64,000 nt of DNA from Ptiloglossa arizonensis (GCF_051014685.1 NW_027478883.1:342846-406845); one strand, 5' to 3'. Positions 1-13,761 are shown, numbered from the stretch's first letter. Translations and numbers: made by a program. Notes: generated by a model from the sequence alone, not told the origin.

Positions 1-3000
1 TCGTTGCGAGCATCTGAACTGCGAAAATTTTGAGTTTCTCAAGCGTTTCTTACCTCCAAACTGCCATACCTCGCGAACGGATGGACCAATCCGCATAATT
101 TCTGTTGCATCTGAAAGTAGAAACGCGCCCGATTACAACGGTATGCGTATTTTTCCACTAGGCCGTTCTAGTTATGCTTGTCGAGCATCAGAAATGCGAG
201 AATTTTGAGTTTCTCAAGCGTTTCTTACATCCAAACTGCCATATCTCGCGAACGGATTGACCGATCCGCAAAATTTCTGTTGCATCTGAAAGTAGAAACT
301 CGCCCAAATTCAACGGTATGTGTACTTTTCCCCTAGGCCGTTCTTGTTATTCGTTTCGAGCATCAGAACTGCGAAAATTTTGAGTTTCTCAAGCGTTTCT
401 TACATCCAAACTGCTATATCTCGCGAACGGATTGACCAATCCGCAAAATTTCTGCTGCATCTGAAAGTAGAAACTCGCCCGATTACAACGGTATGCGTAT
501 ATTTCTCCTAGGCCGTTCTAGTTATTCGTTGCGAGCATCAGAACTGCGAAAATTTTGAGCTTCTCAAGCGTTTCTTACCTCCAAACTGCCACATCTCGCG
601 AACGGATTGACCAATCCGCAAAATTTCTGTTGCATCTGAAAGTAGAAACTCGCCCAAATACAACGGTATGTGTAGTTTTCCCCTAGGCCATTCTAGTCAT
701 TCGTTTCGAGCATCAAAACTGCGAAAATTTTGAGTTTCTCAAGCGTTTCTTACCTCCAAACTGCCATATCTCGCGAACGGATGGACCAATCCGCATAATT
801 TCTGTTCCATCTGAAAGTAGAAACTCGCCCGATTACAACGGTATGCGTACTTTTCCCCTAGGCCGTTCTAGTAATTCATTTCGAGCATCAGAACTGCGAA
901 AATTTTGAGTTTCTCAAGCGTTCCTTACCTCCAAACTGCCATATCTCGCGAACGGATTGACCAATCCGCAAATTTCTGCTGCATCTGATAGTAGAAACTC
1001 GCCCGATTACAACGGTATGTGTAGTTTTCCCCTAGGCCGTTCTAGTTATTCGTTTCGAGCATTAGAACTGTGAAAATTTTGAGTTTCTCAAGCGTTTCTT
1101 ACCTCCAAACTGCCATTACCTCGCGAACGGATTGACCAATCCGCAAAATTTCTGTTGCATCTGAAAGTAGAAACTCGCTCGATTACAACGGTATGCGTAC
1201 TTCTCCCCTAGGCCGTTCTAGTTATGCTTGTCGAGCATCAGAACTGCAAAAATTTTGAGTTTCGCAAGCGTTTCTTACCTCCAAACAGCCATATCTCGCG
1301 AACGGATTGACCAATCCGCAAAATTTCTGTTGCATCTGAAAGTAGAAACTCGCCCGATTACAACGGTATGTGTAGTTTTCCCCTAGGCCACTCTAGTTAT
1401 TCGTTTCGAGCATCAGAACTGCGAAAATTTTGAGTTTCTCAAGCGTTTCTAACCTACAAACTGCCACATCTCGCGAACGGATTGACCAATCCGCAAAATT
1501 TCTTTTGTATCTGAAAGTAGAAACTCGCCCAATTACAACGGTATGTGTACTTCTCCCCTAGGCCGTTCTGGTTATTCGTTTCGAGCATCAGCACTGCAAA
1601 AATTTTGAGTTGCTCAAGCGTTTCTTACCTACAAACTGCCACATCTCGCGAACGGATTGACCAATCCGCAAAATTTCTTTTGTATCTGAAAGTAGAAACT
1701 CGCCCAATTACAACGGTATGTGTACTTCTCCCCTAGGCCGTTCTGGTTATTCGTTTCGAGCATCAGAACTGCGAAAATTTTGAGTTGCTCAAGCGTTTCT
1801 TACCTCCGAACTGCCATATCTCGCGAACGGATGGACCAATCCGCATAATTTCTGTTGCATCTGAAAGTAGAAACTCGCCCGATTACAACGGTATGCGTAC
1901 TTTTCCCCTAGGCCGTTCTAGTTATTCATTTCGAGCATCAGAACTGCGAAAATTTTGAGTTTCTCAAGCGTTTCTTACCTACAAACTGCCACATCTCGCG
2001 AACGGATTGACCAATCCGCAAAATTTCTTTTGTATCTGAAAGTAGAAACTCGCCCAATTACAACGGTATGTGTACTTCTCCCCTAGGCCGTTCTGGTTAT
2101 TCGTTTCGAGCATCAGAACTGCGAAAATTTTGAGTTGCTCAAGCGTTTCTTACCTCCGAACTGCCATATCTCGCGAAAGGATTGACCAATCCGCAAAATT
2201 TCTGTTGCATCTGAAAGTAGTAACTCGCCCGATTACAACGGTATGTGTTCTTTTCCCCTAGGCCGTGGTAGTTATTCGTTTCGAGCATCAGAACTGCGAA
2301 AATTTTGAGTTTCTCAAGCGTTCCTTACCTCCAAACTGCCATATCTCGCGAACGGGTTGACCAATCCGCAAAATTTCTGTTGCGTCTGAAAGTAGAAACT
2401 CGCCCGATTACAACGGTATGCGTACTTTTCCCCTAGGCCGTTCTAGTTATGCTTGTCGAGCATCAGAACTGCAAAAATTTTGAGTTTCTCAAGCGTTTCT
2501 TACCTCCAAACTGCCATATCTCGCGGACGGATTGACTAGTCCGCAAAACTTCTGTTGCATCTGAAAGTAGAAACTCGCCCGATAACAAGGGTATGTGTAC
2601 TTTTCCCCTAGGCCGTACTAGTTACTCGTTTCGAGCATCAGAACTGCGAAAATTTTGAGTTTCTCAAGCGTTTCTTACCTCCAAACTGCCATATCTCGCG
2701 AACGGATTCACCAATCCGCAAAATTTCTGTTGCATCTGAAAGTAGAAACTCGCCCGATAACAACGGTATGCGTACATTTCCCCTAGGCCGTTCTAGTTAT
2801 GCTTGTCGAACATCAGAAATGCGAAAATTTTGAGTTTCTCAAGCGTTTCTTACCTCCAAACTGCCATATCTCGCGAACGGATTGACCGATCCGCAAAATT
2901 TCTGTTGCGTCTGAAAGTAGAAACTCGCCGAAATACAACGGTATGTGTACTTTTCCCCTAGGCCATTCTAGTTATTCGTTTCGAGCATCAAAACTGCGAA

Positions 3001-6000
3001 AATTTTGAGTTTCTCAAGCGTTTCTTACCTCCAAACTGCCATATCTCGCGAACGGATTCACCAAACCGCAAAATTTCTGTTGCATCTGAAAGTAGAAACT
3101 CGCCCGATAACAACGGTATGCGTACATTTCCCCTAGGCCGTTCTAGTTATGCTTGTCGAGCATCAGAAATGCGAAAATTTTGAGTTTCTCAAGCGTTTCT
3201 TACCTCCAAACTGCCATATCTCGCGAACGGATTCACCAATCCGCAAAATTTCTGTTGCATCTGAAAGTAGAAACTCGCCCGATTACAACGGTATGCGTAC
3301 ATTTCCCCTAGGCCGTTCTAGTTATTCATTTCGAGCATCAGAACTGCGAAAATTTTGAGTTTCTCAAGCGTTTCTTACCTCCAAACTGCTATATCTCGCG
3401 AACGGATTGACTAATCCGCAAAATTTCTGTTGCATCTGAAAGTAGAAACTCGCCCGATTACAACGGTATGTGTACTTTTCCCCTAGGCCACTCTAGTTAT
3501 TCGTTTCGAGCATCAGAACTGCGAAAATTTTGAGTTTCTCAAGCGTATCTTACCTCCAAACTGCCATATCTCGCGAACGGATTGACCAATCCGCAAAATT
3601 TCTGTTGCATCTGATAGTAGAAACTCAGCCGATTACAACGGTATGCGTAGTTTTCCCCTAGGCCGTTCTAGTTATTCGTTTCGAGCATTAGAACTATGAA
3701 AATTTTGAGTTTCTCAAGCGTTTCTTACCTCCAAACTGCCATATCTCGCGAACGGATTGACCAATCCGCAAAATTTCTGCTGCATCTGAAAGTAGAAACT
3801 CGCCCAATTACAACGGTATGCGTACTTCTCCCCTAGGCCGTTCTGGTTATTCGTTTCGAGCATCAGAACTGCGAAAATTTTGTGTTGCTCAAGCGTTTCT
3901 TACCTCCAAACTGCCATATCTCGCGAAAGGATTGACCAATCCGCAAAATTTCTGTTGCATCTGAAAGTAGTAACTCGCCCGATTACAACGGTATGTGTTC
4001 TTTTCCCCTAGGCCGTGGTAGTTATTCGTTTCGAGCATCAGAACTGCGAAAATATTGAGTTTCTCAAGCGTTTCTTACCTCCAAACTGACATATCTCGCG
4101 AACGGATTGACCAATCCGCAAAATTTCTGTTGCATCTGAAAGTAGAAACTCGCCCGATTACAACGGTATGCGTACTTTTCCCCTAGGCCGTTCTAGTTAT
4201 GCTTGTCGAGCATCAGAACTGCGAAAATTTTGAGTTTCTCAAGCGTTTCTTACCTCCAAACTGCCATATCTCGCGAACGGATTGACCAATCTGCAAAATT
4301 TCTGTTGCATCTGAAAGTAGAAACTCGCCCGATTACAACAGTATGTGTAGTTTTCCCCTAGGCCGTTCTAGTTATTCGTTTCGAGCATCAGAACTGCGAA
4401 AATTTTGAGTTTCTCAAGCGTTTCTTACCTCCAAACTGCCATATCTCGCGAACGGATTGACCAATCCGCAAAATTTCTTTTGTATCTGAAAGTAGAAACT
4501 CGCCCAATTACAACGGTATGTGTACTTATCCCCTAGGCCACTCTAGTTATTCGTTTCGAGCATCAGAACTGCGAAAATTTTGAGTTTCTCAAGCGTTTCT
4601 TACCTCCAAACTGCCATATCTTGCGAACGGATTGACCAATCCGCAAAATTTCTGTTGCATCTGAAAGTACAAAACCCGCCCGATTACAACGGTATGTGTA
4701 GTTTTCCCCTAGGCCGTTCTAGTTCTTCGTCTCGAGCATCAGAACTGCGAAAATTTTGAGTTTTTCAAGCGTTTCTTACCTCCAAACTGCCATATCTCGC
4801 GAACGGATTGACCAATCCGCAAAATTTCTGTTGCATCTGATAGTAGAAACTCGCCCGATTACAACGGTATGTGTAGTTTTCCCCTAGGCCGTTCCAGTTG
4901 TTCGTTAAGAGCATCAGACCTGCGAAAATTTTGAGTTTCTCAAGCGTTTCTTACCTCCAAACTGCCATATCTCGCGAACGGATGGACCAATCCAAAAAAT
5001 TTCTGTTGCATCTGAAAGTAGTAACTCGCCCGATTACAACGGTATGTGTTCTTTTCCCCTAGGCCGTGGTAGCTATTCGTTTCGAGCATCAGAACTGCGA
5101 AAATATTGAGTTTCTCAAGCGTTTCTTACCTCCAAACTGCCATATCTCGCGAACGGGTTGACCAATCCGCAAAATTTCTGTTGCATCTGAAAGTAGAAAC
5201 TCGCCCGATTACGACGGTATGCGTACTTTTCCCCTAGGCCGTTCTAGTTATGCTTGTCGAGCATCAGAACTGCGAAAATTTTGAGTTTCTCAAGCGTTTC
5301 TTACCTCCAAACTGCCATATCTCGCGAACGGATTGACCAATCCGCAAAATTTCTGCTGCATCTGAAAGTAGAAACTCGCCCGATTACAACGGTATGCGTA
5401 CTTCTCCCCTAGGCCGTTCTGGTTATTCGTTTCGAGCATCAGAACTGCGAAAATTTTGAGTTTCTCAAGCGTTTCTTACCTCCAAACTGCCATATCTCGC
5501 GAACGGATTGACCAATCCGCAAAATTTCTGTTGCGTCTGAAAGTAGAAACTCGCCGAAATACAACGGTATGTGTACTTTTCCCCTAGGCCATTCTAGTTA
5601 TTCGTTTCGAGCATCAAAACTGCGAAAATTTTGAGTTTCTCAAGCGTGTCTTACCTCCAAACTGCCATATCTCGCGAACGGATTCACCAATCCGCAAAAT
5701 TTCTGTTGCATCTGAAAGTAGAAACTCGCCCGATTACAACGGTATGCGTACTTTTCCCCTAGGCCGTTCTAGTTTTTCGTTGCGAGCATCAGAACTGCGA
5801 AAATTTTGAGTTTCTCAAGGGTTTCTTACCTCCAAACTGTCATATCTCGCGAACGGATTGACCAATCCGCAAAATTTCTGTTGCATCTGAAAGTAGAAAC
5901 TCGCCCAATTACAACGGTATGTGTAGTTTTCCCCTAGGCCGTTCTAGTTCTTCGTCTCGAGCATCAGAACTGCGAAAATTTTGAGCTTTTCAAGCGTTTC

Positions 6001-7129
6001 TTACCTCCAAACTGCCATATCTCGCGAACGGATTGACCAATCCGCAAAATTTCTGTTGCATCTGATAGTAGAAACTCGCCCGATTACAACGGTATGTGTA
6101 GTTTTCCCCTAGGCCGTTCTAGTTATTCGTTTCGAGCATTAGAACTGTGAAAATTTTGAGTTTCTCAAGCGTTTCTTACCTCCAAACTGCCATATCTCGC
6201 GAACGGATTGACCAATCCGCAAAATTTCTGTTGCATCTGAAAGTAGAAACTCGCCCGATTACAACGGTATGCGTACTTTTCCCCTAGGCCGTTCTAGTTA
6301 TGCTTGTCGAGCATCAGAACTGCAAAAATTTTGAGTTTCTCAAGCGTTTCTTACCTCCAAACTGCCATATCTCGCGAACGGATTGACGAATCCGCAAAAT
6401 TTCTTTTGCACCAGAAAGTAGGAACTCGCCCGATTACAACGGTATGCGTACTTTTCCCCTAGGCCGTTCTAGTTATTCATTTCGAGCATCAGAACTGCGA
6501 AAATTTTGAGTTTCTCAAGCGTTTCTTACCTCCAAACTGCCATATCTCGCGAACGGATTGACTAGTCCGCAAAACTTCTGTTGCATCTGAAAGTAGAAAC
6601 TCGCCCGATAACAAGGGTATGTGTACTTTTCCCCTAGGCCGTACTAGTTACTCGTTTCGAGCATCAGAACTGCGGAGATATTGAGTTTCTCAAGCGTTTC
6701 TTACTTCCAAACTGCCATATCTCGCGAACGGATGGACCAATCCGCATAATTTCTGTTGCATCTGAAAGTAGAAACTCGCCCGATTACAACGGTATACGTA
6801 CTTTTCCCCTAGGCCGTTCTAGTTATGCTTGTCGAGCATCAGAAATGCGAAAATTTTGAGTTTCTCAAGCGTTTCTTACTTCCAAACTGCCATATCTCGC
6901 GAACGGATTGACCGATCCGCAAAATTTCTGTTGCGTCTGAAAGTAGAAACTCGCCGAAATACAACGGTATGTGTACGTTTCCCCTAGGCCATTCTAGTTA
7001 TTCGTTTCGAGCATCAAAACTGCGAAAATTTTGAGTTTCTCAAGCGTTTCTTACCTCCAAACTGCCATATCTCGCGAACGGATTCACCAATCCGCAAAAT
7101 TTCTGTTGCATCTGAAAGTAGAAACTCGC
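1..7129. repeat. Heterogeneous satellite segment without a regular higher-order repeat
   Basis: Monomers of many variant types follow one another with only short repeated strings. The variant with ACTAGTCCGCAAAACTTC at 2533 recurs at 6559 (23 monomers away) but the match lasts about one monomer. The GCCGAAATACAACGG type with CCATTCTAG occurs at about 2927, 5553 and 6953, giving 15- and 8-monomer spacings. Length markers here are a 174-bp monomer (CCGCAAATTTC near 970), a 176-bp monomer (CCATTACCTCGCG near 1111) and one extra base at about 4671 (AGTACAAAACCCGCC). No gene is present. The segment looks like an older or less homogenised part of the array, which is an inference. Confidence 0.75.
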
Positions 7130-8664
7130 CCGATTACAACGGTATGTGTTCTTTTCCCCTAGGCCGTTCTAGTTATTCGTTGCGAGCATCAGAACTGCGA
7201 AAATTTTGAGTTTCTCAAGGGTTTCTTACCTCCAAACTGTCATATCTCGCGAACGGATTGACCAATCCGCAAAATTTCTGTTGCATCTGAAAGTAGAAAC
7301 TCGCCCGATTACAACGGTATGTGTACTTTTCCCCTAGGCCACTCTAGTTATTCGTTTGGAGCATCAGAAATGCGAAAATTTTGAGTTTCTCAAGCGTATC
7401 TTACCTCCAAACTGCCATATCTCGCGAACGGATTGACCAATCCGCAAAATTTCTGTTGCATCTGATAGTAGAAACTCGCCCGATTACAACGGTATGTGTA
7501 GTTTTCCCCTAGGCCGTTCTAGTTATTCGTTTCGAGCATTAGAACTGCGAAAATTTTGAGTTTCTCAAGCGTTTCTTACCTCCAAACTGCCATATCTCGC
7601 GAACGGATTGACCAATCCGCAACATTTCTGTTGCATCTGAAAGTAGAAACTCGCCCGATTACAACGGTATACGTACTTTTCCCCTAGGCCGCTCTAGTTA
7701 TTCGTTTGGAGCATCAGACCTGCGAAAATTTTGAGTTTCTCAAGCGTTTCTTACCTACAAACTGCCACATCTCGCGAACGGATTGACCAATCCGCAAAAT
7801 TTCTTTTGTATCTGAAAGTAGAAACTCGCCCAATTACAACGGTATGTGTACTTCTCCCCTAGGCCGTTCTGGTTATTCGTTTCGAGCATCAGAACTGCGA
7901 AAATTTTGAGTTGCTCAAGCGTTTCTTACCTACAAACTGCCACATCTCGCGAACGGATTGACCAATCCGCAAAATTTCTTTTGTATCTGAAAGTAGAAAC
8001 TCGCCCAATTACAACGGTATGTCTACTTCTCCCCTAGGCCGTTCTGGTTATTCGTTTCGAGCATCAGAACTACGAAAATTTTGAGTTGCTCAAGCGTTTC
8101 TTACCTCCAAACTGCCATATCTCGCGAAAGGATTGACCAATCCGCAAAATTTCTGTTGCATCTGAAAGTAGTAACTCGCCCGATTACAACGGTATGCGTT
8201 CTTTTCCCCTAGGCCGTGGTAGTTATTCGTTTCGAGCATCAGAACTGCGAAAATTTTGAGTTTCTCAAGCGTTTCTTACCTCCAAACTGCCATATCTCGC
8301 GAACGGATTGACCAATCCGCAAAATTTCTGTTGCATCTTATAGTAGAAACTCGCCCGATTACAACGGTATGCGTACTTTCCCCCTAGGCCGTTCTAGTTA
8401 CTCATTTCGAGCATCAGAACTGCGAAAATTTTGAGTTTCTCAAGCGTTTCTTACCTCCAAACTGCCATATCTCGCGAACGGATTGACGAATCCGCAAAAT
8501 TTCTTTTGCACCAGAAAGCAGGAACTCGCCCGATTACAACGGTATGCGTACTTTTCCCCTAGGCCGTTCTAGTTATTCATTTCGAGCATCAGAACTGCGA
8601 AAATTTTGAGTTTCTCAAGCGTTTCTTACCTCCAAACTGCCATATCTCGCGAACGGATTGACCG
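7130..8664. repeat. 9-monomer HOR unit related to the next two 7-mers
   Basis: The unit opens with GGTATGTGTTCTTTTCC followed by TTGCGAGC, CAAGGGTTTC and AAACTGTCATATC, a marker set that recurs 1,575 bases (9 x 175) later at 8716. It carries paired monomers with TTTTGTATCTG and CTTCTCCCCTAGG at 7846 and about 8020. Relative to the following 7-mers it has two additional monomers near 8320-8665 (ATCTTATAGTAG, then GCACCAGAAAGCAGG). The 7-mer is therefore most simply a 9-mer that lost two monomers, although the reverse is possible. Confidence 0.7.
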
Positions 8665-9889
8665 ATCCGCAAAATTTCTGTTGCGTCTGAAAGTAGTAAC
8701 TCGCCCGATTACAACGGTATGTGTTCTTTTCCCCTAGGCCGTTCTAGTTATTCGTTGCGAGCATCAGAACTGCGAAAATTTTGAGTTTCTCAAGGGTTTC
8801 TTACCTCCAAACTGTCATATCTCGCGAACGGATTGACCAATCCGCAAAATTTCTGTTGCATCTGAAAGTAGAAACTCGCCCGATTACAACGGTATGTGTA
8901 CTTTTCTCCTAGGCCACTCTAGTTATTCGTTTCGAGCATCAGAACTGCGAAAATTTTGAGTTTCTCAAGCGTATCTTACCTCCAAACTGCCATATCTCGC
9001 GAACGGATTGACCAATCCGCAAAATTTCTGTTGCATCTGATAGTAGAAACTCGCCCGATTACAACGGTATGTGTAGTTTTCCCCTAGGCCGTTCTAGTTA
9101 TTCGTTTCGAGCATTAGAACTGCGAAAATTTTGAGTTTGTCAAGCGTTTCTTACCTCCAAACTGCCATATCTCGCGAACGGATTGACCAATCCGCAACAT
9201 TTCTGTTGCATCTGAAAGTAGAAACTCGCCCGATTACAACGGTATACGTACTTTTCCCCTAGGCCGCTCTAGTTATTCGTTTGGAGCATCAGACCTGCGA
9301 AAATTTTGAGTTTCTCAAGCGTTTCTTACCTACAAACTGCCACATCTCGCGAACGGATTGACCAATCCGCAAAATTTCTTTTGTATCTGAAAGTAGAAAC
9401 TCGCCCAATTACAACGGTATGTGTACTTCTCCCCTAGGCCGTTCTGGTTATTCGTTTCGAGCATCAGAACTGCGAAAATTTTGAGTTGCTCAAGCGTTTC
9501 TTACCTACAAACTGCCACATCTCGCGAACGGATTGACCAATCCGCAAAATTTCTTTTGTATCTGAAAGTAGAAACTCGCCCAATTACAACGGTATGTCTA
9601 CTTCTCCCCTAGGCCGTTCTGGTTATTCGTTTCGAGCATCAGAACTACGAAAATTTTAAGTTGCTCAAGCGTTTCTTACCTCCAAACTGCCATATCTCGC
9701 GAAAGGATTGACCAATCCTCAAAATTTCTGTTGCATCTGAAAGTAGTAACTCGCCCGATTACAACGGTATGTGTTCTTTTCCCCTAGGCCGTGGTAGTTA
9801 TTCGTTTCGAGCATCAGAACTGCGAAAATTTTGAGTTTCTCAAGCGTTTCTTACCTCCAAACTGCCATATCTCGCGAACGGATTGACCG
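8665..9889. repeat. 7-monomer HOR unit, first copy (1,225 bp)
   Basis: This copy and the next are almost identical at an offset of exactly 1,225 bases, with matching from about 8577 through about 11113. Shared rare variants in order: TTGCGTCTGAAAGTAGTAAC, CAAGGGTTTC, AAACTGTCATA, TTTTCTCCTAGGCCACTC, CAAGCGTATC, GAGTTTGTCAAGC, CGCAACATTTC, GGTATACGTAC, GCATCAGACCTGCG, AAAATTTTAAGTTGC and CAATCCTCAAAATT. So many shared private variants point to a recent tandem duplication. Confidence 0.88.
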
Positions 9890-11114
9890 ATCCGCAAAAT
9901 TTCTGTTGCGTCTGAAAGTAGTAACTCGCCCGATTACAACGGTATGTGTTCTTTTCCCCTAGGCCGTTCTAGTTATTCGTTGCGAGCATCAGAACTGCGA
10001 AAATTTTGAGTTTCTCAAGGGTTTCTTACCTCCAAACTGTCATATCTCGCGAACGGATTGACCAATCCGCAAAATTTCTGTTGCATCTGAAAGTAGAAAC
10101 TCGCCCGATTACAACGGTATGTGTACTTTTCTCCTAGGCCACTCTAGTTATTCGTTTCGAGCATCAGAACTGCGAAAATTTTGAGTTTCTCAAGCGTATC
10201 TTACCTCCAAACTGCCATATCTCGCGAACGGATTGACCAATCCGCAAAATTTCTGTTGCATCTGATAGTAGAAACTCGCCCGATTACAACGGTATGTGTA
10301 GTTTTCCCCTAGGCCGTTCTAGTTATTCGTTTCGAGCATTAGAACTGCGAAAATTTTGAGTTTGTCAAGCGTTTCTTACCTCCAAACTGCCATATCTCGC
10401 GAACGGATTGACCAATCCGCAACATTTCTGTTGCATCTGAAAGTAGAAACTCGCCCGATTACAACGGTATACGTACTTTTCCCCTAGGCCGCTCTAGTTA
10501 TTCGTTTGGAGCATCAGACCTGCGAAAATTTTGAGTTTCTCAAGCGTTTCTTACCTACAAACTGCCACATCTCGCGAACGGATTGACCAATCCGCAAAAT
10601 TTCTTTTGTATCTGAAAGTAGAAACTCGCCCAATTACAACGGTATGTGTACTTCTCCCCTAGGCCGTTCTGGTTATTCGTTTCGAGCATCAGAACTGCGA
10701 AAATTTTGAGTTGCTCAAGCGTTTCTTACCTACAAACTGCCACATCTCGCGAACGGATTGACCAATCCGCAAAATTTCTTTTGTATCTGAAAGTAGAAAC
10801 TCGCCCAATTACAACGGTATGTCTACTTCTCCCCTAGGCCGTTCTGGTTATTCGTTTCGAGCATCAGAACTACGAAAATTTTAAGTTGCTCAAGCGTTTC
10901 TTACCTCCAAACTGCCATATCTCGCGAAAGGATTGACCAATCCTCAAAATTTCTGTTGCATCTGAAAGTAGTAACTCGCCCGATTACAACGGTATGTGTT
11001 CTTTTCCCCTAGGCCGTGGTAGTTATTCGTTTCGAGCATCAGAACTGCGAAAATTTTGAGTTTCTCAAGCGTTTCTTACCTCCAAACTGCCATATCTCGC
11101 GAACGGATTGACCA
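9890..11114. repeat. 7-monomer HOR unit, second copy (1,225 bp)
   Basis: It repeats every rare variant of the preceding unit in the same order, for example CAAGGGTTTC near 10012, TTTGTCAAGC near 10361, TATACGTAC near 10468, AAAATTTTAAGTTGC near 10875 and CAATCCTCAAAATT near 10938. The match breaks near 11113, where the expected GACCGATCC is GACCAATCC and is followed by ATCTTATAGTAG, the string that ends the 9-mer copy near 8336. The break is therefore a switch to 9-mer-type sequence. Confidence 0.87.
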
Positions 11115-11136
11115 ATCCGCAAAATTTCTGTTGCAT

Positions 11137-12011
11137 CTTATAGTAGAAACTCGCCCGATTACAACGGTATGCGTACTTTTCCCCTAGGCCGTTCTAGTTA
11201 TTCATTTCGAGCATCAGAACTGCGAAAATTTTGAGTTTCTCAAGCGTTTCTTACCTCCAAACTGCCATATCTCGCGAACGGATTGACTAGTCCGCAAAAT
11301 TTCTGTTGCATCTGAAAGTAGAAACTCGCCCGATAACAAGGGTATGTGTACTTTGCCCCTAGGCCGTACTAGTTACTCGTTTCGATCATCAGAACTGCGG
11401 AAATATTGAGTTTCTCAAGCGTTTCTTACTTCCAAACTGTCATATCTCGCGAACGGATGGACCAATCCGCATAATTTCTGTTGCATCTGAAAGTAGAAAC
11501 TCGCCCGATTACGACGGTATGCGTACTTTTCCCCTAGGCCGTTCTAGTTATGCTTGTCGAGCATCAGAACTGCGAAAATTTTGAGTTTCTCAAGCGTTTC
11601 TTACCTCCAAACTGCCATATCTCGCGAACGGATTGACCAATCCGCAAAATTTCTGTTGCATCTGAAAGTAGAAACTCGCCCGATTACAACGGTATGCGTA
11701 CATTTCTCCTAGGCCGTTCTAGTTATTCGTTGCGAGCATCAGAACTGCGAAAATTTTGAGTTTCTCAAGCGTTTCTTACATCCAAACTGCCACATCTCGC
11801 GAACGGATTGACCAATCCGCAAAATTTCTGTTGCATCTGAAAGTAGAAACTCGCCCAAATACAACGGTATGTGTAGTTTTCCCCTAGGCCATTCTAGTTA
11901 TTCGTTTCGAGCATCAAAACTGCGAAAATTTTGAGTTTCTCAAGCGTTTCTTACCTCCAAACTGCCATATCTCGCGAACGGATGGACCAATCCGCATAAT
12001 TTCTGTTGCAT
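11137..12011. repeat. 5-monomer direct repeat, copy A
   Basis: This stretch matches 12887-13761 at an offset of 1,750 bases (10 monomers). Diagnostic strings: GACTAGTCCGCAAAATTTC, CTTTGCCCCTAGGCCGTAC, TTCGATCATCAGAACTGCGG, AAATATTGAG, ATTACGACGGTATGCG, TGCGTACATTTCTCC and CCATTCTAG. It differs from copy B at, for example, AAACTGTCATA (copy B reads AAACTGCCATA). It ends where TCTGATAGTAG replaces copy B's TCTGAAAGTAG. Confidence 0.8.
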
Positions 12012-12886
12012 CTGATAGTAGAAACTCGCCCGATTACAACGGTATGTGTAGTTTTCCCCTAGGCCGTTCTAGTTATTCGTTTCGAGCATTAGAACTGCGA
12101 AAATTTTGAGTTTCTCAAGCGTTTCTTACATCCAAACTGCCATATCTCGCGAACGGATTGACCAATCCGCAAAATTTCTTTTGTATCTGAAAGTAGAAAC
12201 TCGCCCATTTACAACGGTATGTGTACTTCTCCCCTAGGCCGTTCTGGTTATTCGTTTCGAGCATCAGAACTGCGAAAATTTTGAGTTGCTCAAGCGTTTC
12301 TTACCTACAAACTGCCACATCTCGCGAACGGATTGACCAATCCGCAAAATTTCTTTTGTATCTGAAAGTAGAAACTCGCCCAATTACAACGGTATGTCTA
12401 CTTCTCCCCTAGGCCGTTCTGGTTATTCGTTTCGAGCATCAGAACTACGAAAATTTTGAGTTGCTCAAGCGTTTCTTACCTCCAAACTGCCATATCTCGC
12501 GAAAGGATTGACCAATCCGCAAAATTTCTGTTGCATCTGAAAGTAGTAACTCGCACGATTACAACGGTATGTGTTCTTTTCCCCTAGGCCGTGGTAGTTA
12601 TTCGTTTCGAGCATCAGAACTGCGAAAATTTTGAGTTTCTCAAGCGTTTCTTACCTCCAAACTGCCATATCTCGCGAACGGATTGACCAATCCGCAAAAT
12701 TTCTGTTGCATCTTATAGTAGAAACCCGCCCGATTACAACGGTATGTGTAGTTTTCCCCTAGGCCGTTCTAGTTATTCGTTTCGAGCATCAGAACTGCGA
12801 AAATTTTGAGTTTCTCAAGCGTTTCTTACCTCCAAACTGCCATATCTCGCGAACGGATTGACCAATCCGCAAAATTTCTGCTGCAT
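12012..12886. repeat. 5-monomer spacer segment, partly copied from the upstream 7-mer
   Basis: Bases about 12166-12710 repeat about 10591-11135 at a 1,575-base offset. They carry the TTTTGTATCTG monomer pair, ACTACGAAAATTTT, GCGAAAGGATTG and ATCTTATAGTAG. Private differences are CCCATTTACAACGG near 12204 and GCACGATTACAACGG near 12553. Together with the flanking 5-monomer repeats it makes a 10-monomer period that is seen only about one and a half times. Confidence 0.7.
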
Positions 12887-13761
12887 CTGAAAGTAGAAAC
12901 TCGCCCGATTACAACGGTATGCGTACTTTTCCCCTAGGCCGTTCTAGTTATTCATTTCGAGCATCAGAACTGCGAAAATTTTGAGTTTCTCAAGCGTTTC
13001 TTACCTCCAAACTGCCATATCTCGCGAACGGATTGACTAGTCCGCAAAATTTCTGTTGCATCTGAAAGTAGAAACTCGCCCGATAACAAGGGTATGTGTA
13101 CTTTGCCCCTAGGCCGTACTAGTTACTCGTTTCGATCATCAGAACTGCGGAAATATTGAGTTTCTCAAGCGTTTCTTACTTCCAAACTGCCATATCTCGC
13201 GAACGGATGGACCAATCCGCATAATTTCTGTTGCATCTGAAAGTAGAAACTCGCCCGATTACGACGGTATGCGTACTTTTCCCCTAGGCCGTTCTAGTTA
13301 TGCTTGTCGAGCATCAGAACTGCGAAAATTTTGAGTTTCTCAAGCGTTTCTTACCTCCAAACTGCCATATCTCGCGAACGGATTGACCAATCCGCAAAAT
13401 TTCTGTTGCATCTGAAAGTAGAAACTCGCCCGATTACAACGGTATGCGTACATTTCTCCTAGGCCGTTCTAGTTATTCGTTGCGAGCATCAGAACTGCGA
13501 AAATTTTGAGTTTCTCAAGCGTTTCTTACCTCCAAACTGCCACATCTCGCGAACGGATTGACCAATCCGCAAAATTTCTGTTGCATCTGAAAGTAGAAAC
13601 TCGCCCAAATACAACGGTATGTGTAGTTTTCCCCTAGGCCATTCTAGTTATTCGTTTCGAGCATCAAAACTGCGAAAATTTTGAGTTTCTCAAGCGTTTC
13701 TTACCTCCAAACTGCCATATCTCGCGAACGGATGGACCAATCCGCATAATTTCTGTTGCAT
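12887..13761. repeat. 5-monomer direct repeat, copy B
   Basis: It carries the copy A marker series (GACTAGTCC at 13034, CTTTGCCCC near 13102, TTCGATCATC near 13131, ATTACGACGG near 13258, ACATTTCTCC near 13450). The match stops near 13760, and at 13787 this copy again reads ATTACGACGG where the copy A neighbourhood reads ATTACAACGG. Confidence 0.8.
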
